A model generated the notes under the pieces. That model was not told where the DNA came from. It worked only from the letters and a program-made list of their open reading frames with translations, and searched no databases. DNA of 64,000 nucleotides from an uncultured Clostridia bacterium (GTDB lineage Bacteria; Bacillota; Clostridia; TANB77; CAG-508), in NCBI GenBank assembly GCA_949388605.1, contig CASKJV010000002.1, positions 1-64,000 on the forward strand, written 5' to 3'. Every line of letters starts with the position of its first letter. Within the stretch, counting starts at the first letter, position 1. The translations under genes and the position numbers were made by a program. This document shows positions 42,647-49,963 of this stretch, in pieces.

Positions 42647-43134
42647 TATTTAATCCTCAAACTTTCTCCTCTTGGCTCTAAATGTGCAAAAGGTAAATTT
42701 TCTCCATTTTCCAATGCTTGTCTTATTTTATCTGTATCATTTTCAATAACTGTTTTTGTATATTCTTCAGGTACATCTCCATCAATAGTAAGTGCTTGTT
42801 TTCCTCCATTTTTTGCTATATTAAATGTAAATAGATTAGTTGCAAATTTTGTTTTTCCTGTAGATTTCATTGTGTTAAATAAGTTTTGTTTTAAAGTATT
42901 TACTCTATTTTCAAATACTTTTGCACTTTCTGTTAGTCTTTTTGCTTCTTCTTTTCTAGCGTTTTTCTTTGCTTCGAGTTCTTTTATAATTTTTGCATAT
43001 CCATCTGCTTTATCTTCAATTTCTCCTTCGATTCCTTCTAATGTATCAAGTATCATTTGCTCATCTACTTCTTCGTCATATAGCATATTAAGTACAGTTT
43101 CATAATTATTTGTTAATTGATATAAATTACTCAT
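42646..43134 (-). CDS. Gp157-like phage protein
   Basis: About 162 residues from ATG 43134 (AGGAGG). The upstream 20-codon extension overlaps the previous gene and lacks a site. The pattern LYQLTNNYETVLNMLYDEEV, a middle coiled coil (AKKNARKEEAKRLTESAKVF) and the end PFAHLEPRGESLRIK identify Siphovirus Gp157, commonly beside phage recombination genes. It may modulate host restriction or recombination. Confidence 0.8.
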   Translation of the reverse strand: MSNLYQLTNNYETVLNMLYDEEVDEQMILDTLEGIEGEIEDKADGYAKIIKELEAKKNARKEEAKRLTESAKVFENRVNTLKQNLFNTMKSTGKTKFATNLFTFNIAKNGGKQALTIDGDVPEEYTKTVIENDTDKIRQALENGENLPFAHLEPRGESLRIK

Positions 43135-43342
43135 CTTCGTTTTCCTCCTTTTCAAACATATTGTTTTCCATTGTGTGCAAAATGACCATTCCACTTAACA
43201 TCATTGATAATTGAAATTTTGCATCATCTTTATGATTATCTCCTGCTGGCTTATCCATAGTTTGCATCATTGCATTTTTATAAATTTCTTTTATTTCATC
43301 ATAAGTATAGGTCTTTCCTTTTTCGATTTTTAAATTTTCCAT
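43127..43342 (-). CDS. Hypothetical phage protein (71 aa)
   Basis: MENLKIEKGKTYTYDEIKEI opening with two methionine-rich helices (FQLSMMLSGMVILHTMENNM). Overlaps the Gp157 start by 8 bp. No recognised domain. Confidence 0.6.
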   Translation of the reverse strand: MENLKIEKGKTYTYDEIKEIYKNAMMQTMDKPAGDNHKDDAKFQLSMMLSGMVILHTMENNMFEKEENEDE

Positions 43343-43418
43343 TTTTCCTTGTCCTTTCTAACTTTCTATGTTAAAATATAAATAGAAAGTATTTATATAA
43401 ATATTTTTTACGAATCAT

Positions 43419-43568
43419 CTATTTTTCAGTTTGGTTGCTGGTAGATGGTTCATTTTTTAAGTTATCTTCACAGATGAATAAAATTTGTTGTAAGATTTCT
43501 CTTAATTCAGCTTCATTATGAAATTCGTCTATATCTGAAATAAGATCTTTAATTTTTTGATATCCCAT
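43419..43568 (-). CDS. Small hypothetical phage protein (49 aa)
   Basis: ATG 43568 with a perfect GAAAGGAGG. The product (MGYQKIKDLISDIDEFHNEA...) is acidic and helical with a Ser/Thr/Asn-rich tail (NEPSTSNQTEK). The sequence to the next gene on its left (43343-43418) is non-coding. Confidence 0.55.
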   Translation of the reverse strand: MGYQKIKDLISDIDEFHNEAELREILQQILFICEDNLKNEPSTSNQTEK

Positions 43569-43672
43569 ATTAGTTTCCTCCTTTCAAAAGTTTTAAATTA
43601 TTTTTCATAAGTCTTAATGTAGTTAGCATATTGTTGTATCTATATATGATAAATAAACTTTTCACATAAACT

Positions 43673-43894
43673 CTAATGTTCATTTTTTTTAGCCTCACTT
43701 TCTTGGTAAATTGTTTCTATTATCAATATGATTACTAGTCCTAACATTGGAATTAAGTATTCTCCTCCTACTGCTTCATATCCTCTTAATTGATTAGCAT
43801 AATTTATTGCTAATGGTGTTATTACAATTGTTGCTATAATAACTAATAATTCTAAAATTCTTATAATAAATTTTTTCTTGTTAATTATCTTCAT
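43673..43894 (-). CDS. Small phage membrane protein (73 aa)
   Basis: From ATG 43894, with GGGGGAAG upstream, an in-frame longer start being weaker. Residues ~8-28 (IIRILELLVIIATIVITPLA) and ~50-66 (PMLGLVIILIIETIYQ) are transmembrane. Stop overlaps no gene. Lies next to the xis-like gene in the early region; may be a superinfection exclusion or immunity-linked protein. Confidence 0.6.
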   Translation of the reverse strand: MKIINKKKFIIRILELLVIIATIVITPLAINYANQLRGYEAVGGEYLIPMLGLVIILIIETIYQESEAKKNEH

Positions 43895-44085
43895 TGTTCT
43901 TCCCCCTTTAATCTTTTCTTTTTGTACCACTCTCTTATTGCACTTCCAAGTGCTACTTTTTCTTTTCCAAAGTTTTCGCTTGGAAAGTCTTGTGAATTAT
44001 AAATACTTAATGCTGTAGGTACGCTACAATTTCTTAATTCTGCAAATTGTGTTGGGGTATAAAATACATTATCTTGTAATTCCAT
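43891..44085 (-). CDS. Excisionase/AlpA-like HTH protein
   Basis: 64 residues: FYTPTQFAELRNCSVPTALS is a winged-helix MerR-like recognition region as in Xis/AlpA proteins; the C-terminal KKRLKG tail is basic. Excisionase directs the integrase to remove the prophage and often regulates early genes. A 17-bp element 20 nt upstream (44106-44122) recurs inverted upstream of int, which supports a functional link. Confidence 0.75.
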   Translation of the reverse strand: MELQDNVFYTPTQFAELRNCSVPTALSIYNSQDFPSENFGKEKVALGSAIREWYKKKRLKGEEQ

Positions 44086-44105
44086 TTAATCTACCTCCTT
44101 TTTTT

Positions 44106-44122
44106 TGTGTGTCGTGTCGCAA
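44106..44122 (-). promoter_or_regulatory. 17-bp element upstream of the xis-like gene (inverted copy before int)
   Basis: On the minus strand it reads TTGCGACACGACACACA, 20 nt upstream of the xis-like start. The identical 17 bp occur on the plus strand at 45732-45748 upstream of int, so both copies have the same orientation relative to their gene. It may bind a regulator shared by excision and integration genes. Confidence 0.72.
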
Positions 44123-44161
44123 TTTTATTTTTTAAACCTTTCATTTTTCCTCCTTTTGTTT

Positions 44162-44180
44162 AGTATCTTTTTAAGACACT
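44162..44180. promoter_or_regulatory. Operator O1 of the lysogeny switch
   Basis: AGTATCTTTTTAAGACACT, an imperfect palindrome (AGTATCTT / AAGACACT, 7 of 8 pairs) with a 3-base spacer. The same 19 bp occur at 44411-44429. It overlaps the last codons of the cro-like gene and lies 80 bp upstream of the xis-like gene. Confidence 0.7.
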
Positions 44181-44389
44181 TTTGAATTAAAAAAAATTTC
44201 GTCAACTTCACTACTTGTTAGTAAATATTTTTCTTTTATTTTGCAAATTTCATTTTGTGTAAATTCTGCTCCGTTTGTTTCATTCATTTTTGCAGATAAT
44301 GTAGTTCTTGATATTTTTAAATATTCTGCTAAATCTCCTCCGTTATCTCCATTTAAAGCCATTTTTGATTTTAGTTTGTTTATATTCAC
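44171..44389 (-). CDS. Cro-like HTH regulator
   Basis: 72 residues with a Cro/XRE-type HTH: LKSKMALNGDNGGDLAEYLK leads into the recognition helix SRTTLSAKMNETNG, closing with CKIKEKYLLTSSEVDEIFF. Divergent to the cI-like gene across a 176-bp switch region. Cro-type proteins repress the repressor gene and favour lytic growth. Its leader is part of a 35-bp direct repeat (RBS plus operator) shared with the gap upstream of the xis-like gene. Confidence 0.82.
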   Translation of the reverse strand: MNINKLKSKMALNGDNGGDLAEYLKISRTTLSAKMNETNGAEFTQNEICKIKEKYLLTSSEVDEIFFNSKVS

Positions 44390-44565
44390 CTTTTTTTCCT
44401 CCTTTCGTTTAGTATCTTTTTAAGACACTCACATAATATAATAATAATTTTTAATTGTCAATATATTTTTAAAAAAATTTTAAATTTTTAAGACACTTTT
44501 TTAAAAATACTTGTAAAAATGTTTAAAATATGATAATATTAAGACACTTATTGGAGGTGTATTAT
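44390..44565. promoter_or_regulatory. Divergent lysogeny switch region between cro-like and cI-like genes
   Basis: The region holds operator O2 (44411-44429, identical to O1) and two right half-site copies, AAGACACT at 44490-44497 and 44541-44548, spaced about 50-60 bp apart. The sequence between is extremely AT-rich and should carry divergent promoters. The last half-site lies 17 bp before the cI-like start, suited to autoregulation. Confidence 0.72.
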
Positions 44566-45159
44566 ATGAATATGGGAGAACGAATAAAACAATTAAGAAT
44601 TGTAAATGGATTAACACAAGAAGAATTGGGGAAATATATCGGTGTTCAAAAAGCTGCAATTCGTAAATATGAAAAAGGCGAAGTACAAAATATGAAAAGA
44701 AGTTCTATTGAAATTCTTTCTAACTTATTTAAGGTATCTCCTTCTTATTTAATGTGTATAGAAGATGAATATCCTAAAGAGCAATCTTCAACTTCCATTC
44801 CTTTATTATCAGATTTTAAAGAAAATCTAGAAATCTCTCTAAATCAGTTTTTTATAAAGAATATAACTATAAATGAATTACTACCTAATAACACTTTTGC
44901 ATTACAAATAAAAGATAATTCTATGTTACCTTTATTAGGCATTGGAGATATAGCAATTATATTAGCTGATTTCAAATATGAATCTGGCCAAACTTGTTTA
45001 ATATTAACTAATAATATTTATATGATTAGAAAAGTTATTAAAACAAATGATGGATTTGAATTACAAGCAATGAATCCTTATTATCCAATTGAAAAAACAA
45101 AAGAATTAAAATTTTTTGGTAAAGTTATAAGAGCAGAAAATCAAAGTGCTTTTAAATAG
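44566..45159 (+). CDS. CI-like phage repressor with S24 peptidase domain
   Basis: About 197 residues from ATG 44566, with GGAGGTG upstream; a longer in-frame start lacks a site. N-terminal HTH: IKQLRIVNGLTQEELGKYIG, with VQKAAIRKYEKGE as recognition part. The C-terminal half is LexA/S24-like: the serine in DNSMLPLLGIGD and the lysine in YMIRKVIK. Such repressors self-cleave during the SOS response and induce the prophage. It controls the operators in the divergent switch. Confidence 0.88.
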   Translation: MNMGERIKQLRIVNGLTQEELGKYIGVQKAAIRKYEKGEVQNMKRSSIEILSNLFKVSPSYLMCIEDEYPKEQSSTSIPLLSDFKENLEISLNQFFIKNITINELLPNNTFALQIKDNSMLPLLGIGDIAIILADFKYESGQTCLILTNNIYMIRKVIKTNDGFELQAMNPYYPIEKTKELKFFGKVIRAENQSAFK

Positions 45160-45171
45160 AAAGGAGTCTTT

Positions 45172-45708
45172 ATGAAAGATTATTTTATAAAACAAGTTGA
45201 GGATATAAAAGCAAGTCCTAAATGCATTATTAAAAAATGGTATTTCTGGTTAATAGTAATTGCAGTTATTTATGGTTTAATAACGGATATATTTGCACCT
45301 AAAGAAGTTTTAACTTCTTCTAATAATTTCTTAGAAGAAAACACTGTTGTAGAAGAAAAAGTTGAAACAGAAGAAGAACGAATTGCAAGAGAAGAAAAAG
45401 AAAAGAAAAAAGCTGAAGAAGAAGCTAAAAAAGAACGTCAAAAAAGAATTAATGAAAATTCTTCAAATGCATATATTTATACAGAAAAAATAGTAAAAGA
45501 TAACTTAAAGGCTCCAAGTACAGCTAAATTTTCTAATCAAAAATATGGTTATAATGAAGAATACAGCAGATATGTAGTTAGTGGCTCAGTAGATTCTCAA
45601 AATAGTTTTGGTGCTATGATTAGAGCAAACTTTTATGCTGAATATGATCAGGATTTGACTATGATATACTTTGTATTTGATAATCAAGTATTGTTAGATA
45701 ATAGATAA
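45172..45708 (+). CDS. Lysogeny-module membrane-anchored protein (178 aa)
   Basis: Starts with AGGAG. An N-terminal transmembrane helix at ~25-42 (WYFWLIVIAVIYGLITDIF) is followed by an acidic/basic coiled coil (EEERIAREEKEKKKAEEEAK) and a C-terminal globular part (KDNLKAPSTAKFSNQKYGYN). This architecture and the position after the repressor are those of superinfection-exclusion or lysogenic-conversion proteins such as Ltp-like ones. No direct evidence of that role. Confidence 0.65.
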   Translation: MKDYFIKQVEDIKASPKCIIKKWYFWLIVIAVIYGLITDIFAPKEVLTSSNNFLEENTVVEEKVETEEERIAREEKEKKKAEEEAKKERQKRINENSSNAYIYTEKIVKDNLKAPSTAKFSNQKYGYNEEYSRYVVSGSVDSQNSFGAMIRANFYAEYDQDLTMIYFVFDNQVLLDNR

Positions 45709-45731
45709 AAAAAGGATAATGTGTTGTTTGT

Positions 45732-45748
45732 TTGCGACACGACACACA
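45732..45748 (+). promoter_or_regulatory. 17-bp element upstream of int (inverted copy of 44106-44122)
   Basis: TTGCGACACGACACACA, about 104 bp before the int start. Identical to the element upstream of the xis-like gene. Shared regulation of integrase and excisionase is the simplest reading. Confidence 0.72.
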
Positions 45749-45804
45749 TTATCCAGAGCATAACCACTTTGAAAAGTGATTACTTTTGTATTATATACAA
45801 AAAG

Positions 45805-45848
45805 CCTTCATTTTTCAAGTGTTATTCAAAGAAAAATGGAGGTTTTTT
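45805..45848 (+). terminator. Leader hairpin with U-tract that includes the int ribosome site
   Basis: CCTTCATTTTT (45805-45815) pairs with AAAAATGGAGG (45832-45842; one G-U pair), followed by TTTTTT. The 3' arm contains GGAGG, the ribosome site of int (ATG 45852). It can terminate readthrough from the repressor operon and hide the ribosome site, limiting integrase. Confidence 0.72.
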
Positions 45849-45851
45849 ATT

Positions 45852-47054
45852 ATGGGTACAACTAAAACTCGTGGAAACGGCGAAGGTACAATATTCAAAA
45901 GAAAAAGAAACGGAAAAGTTATGTGGGTTACTGAATACACTATTGCAATGTATGATGAAAAAACTGGTAAAAGAAAAAGGAAAACTATATATGGAAAAAC
46001 TAGACAGGAAGTAAAAAAGAAATTAGAAAAGATTATTACTGAATTAAATACAGATACTTATGTAGATAAGTCAAAGGTTACATTTTATGCTATTGCAAAA
46101 GAATTTATTGATACTGCCTACAAAATGAATAAATTAAAAGAAAGCTCCTACTCTCGTAAATTGCATACATTAAAAAATATATCTACACATTATATTGCCA
46201 ATATGGAACTTCAAAAAATTACAGAAAAAGATCTAAAAGATTTCTTGATATATATTACAAAATATTCAGATTCTGTTATCGCTAAAATATATGGAATAGT
46301 TAATAATACTTTTAAAATAGCTGTAAGAAGAAATATTTTGCGTTATAACTTTTTAGATGATCAACTAGAATTTGAGATACCTTTATCTCAAAAGTATAAA
46401 GATAAATCTAAAAATGTATCTGCTTTTACTATTGATGAACAAAAGCAACTTATTAATGAATTACAAAATGCAAAAAAGTTCAGGTATAAATATCAAATTT
46501 TGCTAAGTCTATTTACAGGTATGAGAATGGGCGAAATAAATGCTTTAGATATAAATGATGTTGATTTTCAAAATAAAATAATTCATATAAGAAGAACTAT
46601 TACTCGTACATTTGATGATAGAGCAACAATTGGTTCTTATACAAAAACAGTAAACGGAATTAGAGATATAATGATGGATTCCAATGTTGAAAATATACTG
46701 AAGGAATATTTATCATCAGAATATTATACAGAAAATGATTACAATCTTCTATTTTGCAATTCATATAAAGAATGTATAAGTACAGATACTGTTAATATGA
46801 TGTTCAAAGAGTTTTGCAAAAATTATAACATTGGAAAAGGTTATGATGTTCATCAGCATATGCTTCGCCATACATTTGCTACTAGATGCATTGAATCGGG
46901 AATGCCTGCATCCGTTTTAGCAAAAATAATGGGACACGCAAATGTTGCAACAACTTTAAATGTCTATTGTGAAGTTTTTGACAAATTTAAGAAAGAACAT
47001 CTTGATTTATCTTACAACTATTTAAAGGAAAACGGCTTAACACTTGACTCCTAA
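45852..47054 (+). CDS. int: Tyrosine site-specific integrase
   Basis: About 400 residues from ATG 45852 (GGAGG), shortening an upstream in-frame ORF. N-terminal AP2-like arm-binding domain (NGEGTIFKRKRNGKVMWVTE), a SAM-like core-binding domain (residues ~60-150), then the catalytic domain with R in LFTGMRMGEINAL, the H-x-x-R pair in HMLRHTFATRCIESG, H/W-type HANVATT and Y in LNVYCEVFDK. It recombines attP with the truA attachment site. Located 10 bp before the right arm sites and facing the right prophage end. Confidence 0.95.
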   Translation: MGTTKTRGNGEGTIFKRKRNGKVMWVTEYTIAMYDEKTGKRKRKTIYGKTRQEVKKKLEKIITELNTDTYVDKSKVTFYAIAKEFIDTAYKMNKLKESSYSRKLHTLKNISTHYIANMELQKITEKDLKDFLIYITKYSDSVIAKIYGIVNNTFKIAVRRNILRYNFLDDQLEFEIPLSQKYKDKSKNVSAFTIDEQKQLINELQNAKKFRYKYQILLSLFTGMRMGEINALDINDVDFQNKIIHIRRTITRTFDDRATIGSYTKTVNGIRDIMMDSNVENILKEYLSSEYYTENDYNLLFCNSYKECISTDTVNMMFKEFCKNYNIGKGYDVHQHMLRHTFATRCIESGMPASVLAKIMGHANVATTLNVYCEVFDKFKKEHLDLSYNYLKENGLTLDS

Positions 47055-47064
47055 CTATATATTA

Positions 47065-47084
47065 GTACAGCCACGAGTACAGCC
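47065..47084. promoter_or_regulatory. Right arm-type integrase sites (two GTACAGCC repeats)
   Basis: GTACAGCC at 47065-47072 and 47077-47084. Same octamer, direction and near-same spacing as at 6000-6018. They lie about 155 bp from the right core, between int and attR. Confidence 0.7.
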
Positions 47085-47154
47085 ATGCGAATTATTTTTA
47101 AAATATTTTGTATTTATTTGAAAATATATTGAAAATTTAAAACATAGATATAAC

Positions 47155-47202
47155 AATGGTTTGAACCACTTTGAAATAAAATCAAAATATGTTCAAACCA
47201 TT
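47155..47202. terminator. Inverted repeat downstream of int
   Basis: AATGGTTTGAAC (47155-47166) and GTTCAAACCATT (47191-47202) form a perfect 12-bp stem with a 24-nt loop, next to attR. It may end int transcription or be an attP structure for Xis or IHF-like proteins. Confidence 0.65.
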
Positions 47203-47209
47203 GATTTTA

Positions 47210-47275
47210 GGTTGTTTTTGCCAACCGATTGAATCCTTTTCCATCATATTCTATTATTAATTTTATATTTCTCAT
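47210..47275. other. truA': attR, right prophage attachment site with displaced truA start
   Basis: 66 bp homologous to 5872-5936. Read on the minus strand from ATG 47275 it encodes MRNIKLIIEYDGKGFN, the truA N-terminus, then stops after six more codons in the phage part. The identical core CCATCATATTCTAT is 47241-47254. Sequence to its right is host, with the original truA promoter region. Confidence 0.88.
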
Positions 47276-47587
47276 AATTTCACCAAGATTATATTATCAC
47301 AAAAAAACTTATAAATCAACCAAAAACCTGCTGACTATTTTCTATTAAATCTATAGATATTTTCTACAAAATTATCTAGTGTTACACTATAAATATCTAG
47401 TTTAACTTAATCATTTGGGCAATTTTTAATTGATAAAAAAGTCATATTATGATAAAATTTATAAAGATATAATTAGTAATATAATTTATTTTTACAAAAG
47501 TAGGCAAATCAATCCTTCTACTTGTTTTTCTCATTCATATTAAATAGAAAATCAATGTAGAATAAGATAAAGTTAGGAATATAAAAA
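47276..47587. other. Host intergenic region, original truA promoter side
   Basis: No ORF or clear terminator seen. It lies between the displaced truA start (minus) and the Cof-type gene (plus) and should hold divergent promoters. Very AT-rich; no individual -35/-10 pair can be singled out with confidence. Confidence 0.4.
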
Positions 47588-48445
47588 ATGAAAGTAAAAT
47601 TAGTTGCTAGTGACTTAGATGGTACAATAATAGATAAAAATAACAAAATTTCATATAAGAATTTTGAGGCAATAAATTCAATTCATAAAAAAAATGTAAG
47701 TTTTGCAATTTGTACTGGAAAAACTTACTCTGTATCAAAAAAAATATGTGACCAATTTACAGCAGATTATGGAGTATTTGGGAATGGTACACAAATAATC
47801 GATTTCAAAAGCAATAAGGAATTACTTAGAAAAACACTTTCTAAACAGGATTTACTTTTTATTGTAACTTTTGCAAAAAGATATAATTATCATATTCATT
47901 TATATACTGATACAGAAATTATTTCAGAAAAGTTAGAATATATGGATTTAAGAAATTATAAATTAAAAAATCAAAATTCTATGGATATTTTAAATTTTAA
48001 AATTGTACCTAATATTTTAAGCTATATAGAAGAACATCCAATATTAGATGCTTTTTCTGCTGTAATTTCTTCTGATGATGTTTCATTAGGTCAATTTAAA
48101 ACATTTTTAAATATAAATCCTAATATTGAAGCAATCACTATTAATAAAAGAGGTAAATATAGAGATAAAATTATAAACAAAGATTATGAATACTTAAATA
48201 TTACTCCTACAAATGTAGACAAAAATGAAGCTTTAAATTTTCTTTCAGAATATTTAAATATATCAAAAGAAAATATGCTTGCTATTGGAGATAATATTAA
48301 TGATTTAGAGATGATTAAAGAGTCTGGTATTGGTGTTGCTGTAAATGAAGCCTATGATGATTTAAAAAAAGTTGCTAAATATGTAACAAAATCGTCTGTA
48401 TCTGATGGTGCTTTTGCAGAAGCTATTAATACATTTATTGATTAA
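47588..48445 (+). CDS. Cof-type HAD-IIB family phosphatase
   Basis: 285 residues. DLDGTIIDKNN holds the nucleophile aspartate motif, CTGK the second, and GDNINDLEMIKESGIGVAVN the metal-binding aspartate motif at the C-terminus. The middle cap is the HAD-IIB type of about 120 residues. Such enzymes dephosphorylate sugar phosphates, nucleotides or cofactors; the substrate is not clear. The start follows AGGA at a fair distance. It is the first complete host gene right of the prophage. Confidence 0.88.
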   Translation: MKVKLVASDLDGTIIDKNNKISYKNFEAINSIHKKNVSFAICTGKTYSVSKKICDQFTADYGVFGNGTQIIDFKSNKELLRKTLSKQDLLFIVTFAKRYNYHIHLYTDTEIISEKLEYMDLRNYKLKNQNSMDILNFKIVPNILSYIEEHPILDAFSAVISSDDVSLGQFKTFLNINPNIEAITINKRGKYRDKIINKDYEYLNITPTNVDKNEALNFLSEYLNISKENMLAIGDNINDLEMIKESGIGVAVNEAYDDLKKVAKYVTKSSVSDGAFAEAINTFID

Positions 48446-48469
48446 AATTATGTGCAGTATTAACTCAAG

Positions 48470-48515
48470 TTTTTATATTATAGAATGTTCAGAGGATTTT
48501 CCTATAATATAAAAA
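48470..48515. terminator. Hairpin family member A, downstream of the Cof-type gene
   Basis: A stem TTTTTATATTATAG / CCTATAATATAAAAA with interior GAATG...AGAGGATTTTCC. Its right arm keeps the TTTCC and left arm the GAA of a motif that recurs at 59074, 59121 and 59273. It ends the Cof-type transcript or is part of a repeat family. Confidence 0.65.
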
Positions 48516-48517
48516 TA

Positions 48518-48549
48518 TAGCCTGATTGTTAAAACCAACAATCAGGCTA
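48518..48549. terminator. Bidirectional terminator between Cof-type gene and cdaA
   Basis: TAGCCTGATTGTT pairs perfectly with AACAATCAGGCTA (13 bp, 6-nt loop), with T-rich flanks on both strands. It separates the convergent genes ending at 48445 and 48558. Confidence 0.88.
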
Positions 48550-48557
48550 CTTTTATA

Positions 48558-49436
48558 CTATTTTACTTTTTTATCTTGATTATTATTTTTATTTATGTAA
48601 TTATGCTCATTAATTAAATTTTTTATTAATATTTTCTTTAATACATCTTCTCTAACATCTGCAATTAAAGTTCCATCTTTTGCTATTGATATTTTTCCAG
48701 TTTCCTCAGAGACTACAACTACTATTGCATCTGATTCTTTAGAAATACCTATTGCTGCTCTATGTCTTGTTCCCAATTCTCTAGCAATATCTTTATCATC
48801 TGCTAGTGGTAACATACATGATGATGCTGCAATTTTATTCTCACTAATAATAACTGCTCCATCATGAAGTGGTGTATTTGGTTCAAATATATTTACTAAT
48901 AATTGTGGCGAAATTTCAGAATTCATTATTATACCTGTAGCAATAATATCTTGTATTCTTATTTCTCTTTCAATTACTATTAACGCACCTTTTTTTTGTT
49001 TTGCAAGTTCTACTGCTGCTATTGCTATTTTATAAATATTTTCTTTTTTCTTTGCATTTAAGTCTTGATCATTAATTCCAAACCATCTTCTAAATTTTCT
49101 TGTTGTACCTAGTTGTTCTAAAGCTCTTCTTAGTTCTGGTTGAAATATTATAATAAGCATTATAAAACCATATGACATTATTGATGTTAATACAAAGTTT
49201 ACTATATTTAATTTTAAAAATCCACTTATTAATGTTATTACAATTAATGCTACAATTCCTTTTAATAATTGCCATGCTCTAGTATTCTTTAGCATTTTTA
49301 TTGCTTTATATATAAAAAATATAACAATTACAAAATCAAGAATCGTTGTAATAATATTAAATGGATTAGAAGTAAAATTTGCAAAATTTTCAATAAAATA
49401 TGATTGATAAAATTCTTCAAATGATTGATTTAACAT
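48558..49436 (-). CDS. cdaA: Diadenylate cyclase CdaA
   Basis: 292 residues. Three N-terminal membrane helices between ~18 and 95 (IITTILDFVIVIFFIYKAIK etc.) precede the DAC domain. It carries the DGAVII and RHRAAIGI catalytic motifs that bind ATP in the head-to-head dimer. It makes cyclic di-AMP, which controls potassium and osmolyte transport and wall homeostasis. The C-terminus is short and charged. Starts with AAGGAG; a 37-aa membrane ORF lies 12 nt upstream. Confidence 0.93.
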   Translation of the reverse strand: MLNQSFEEFYQSYFIENFANFTSNPFNIITTILDFVIVIFFIYKAIKMLKNTRAWQLLKGIVALIVITLISGFLKLNIVNFVLTSIMSYGFIMLIIIFQPELRRALEQLGTTRKFRRWFGINDQDLNAKKKENIYKIAIAAVELAKQKKGALIVIEREIRIQDIIATGIIMNSEISPQLLVNIFEPNTPLHDGAVIISENKIAASSCMLPLADDKDIARELGTRHRAAIGISKESDAIVVVVSEETGKISIAKDGTLIADVREDVLKKILIKNLINEHNYINKNNNQDKKVK

Positions 49437-49448
49437 TAATTTATCTCC

Positions 49449-49562
49449 TTATACAGCTAATCCGCTGATTAAATAAAATACTAAAGTTCCACATACTGAG
49501 AATAACATTAATCCTATCATCACTCCAGCTATTATTTTTGTAAATAATTTTTTCTTATCCAT
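49449..49562 (-). CDS. Small membrane protein upstream of cdaA (37 aa)
   Basis: ATG 49562 with AGGAGG. One long hydrophobic segment (IIAGVMIGLMLFSVCGTLVF) and a short basic N-terminus (DKKKLFTK). Its stop codon lies 12 nt from the cdaA start, and the AAGGAG for cdaA directly follows it. A membrane regulator of CdaA is possible by analogy with CdaR or GlmM partners, but no homology is seen. Confidence 0.6.
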   Translation of the reverse strand: MDKKKLFTKIIAGVMIGLMLFSVCGTLVFYLISGLAV

Positions 49563-49963
49563 TCTTTCCCTCCTATTCATTACACATAATTTAGTTAATT
49601 CTTTATAAGAACAAAAGAGTAATTTTTAATAATCTCAAAGATTTTAAAATTTATGTGCAAAAATTTGGCAAAAGCTTTATATTATAATAATTCAAAAAGA
49701 ATTTATATAATACAAAGAGTTTTCATTTGCATTTTAATTTTCTATATAAATATTTATATCATAATACACACTTTTTTTCAATACTAATCTTTTCCTAATA
49801 TAAAAAAAGTTTAATCTATTTTTATCAAGTAACAATTACTATATCCAGCAATCGTGCACTATGTAAAATAGATCACATTTAATCTATTTTACATAATATA
49901 CAATGCTAGAAGTTACACATAAAAATATATTAAACTTTTTAATAATATTTAATCTATGACTTT
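49563..49963. other. Intergenic region between cdaA operon and SpoIIQ-like gene
   Basis: No gene seen. One clear structure: ATGTAAAATAGAT (49861-49873) pairs perfectly with ATCTATTTTACAT (49882-49894), loop 8 nt, 66 bp after the SpoIIQ-like stop, so possibly its terminator. The rest is AT-rich sequence with no signals I can trust. Confidence 0.5.
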
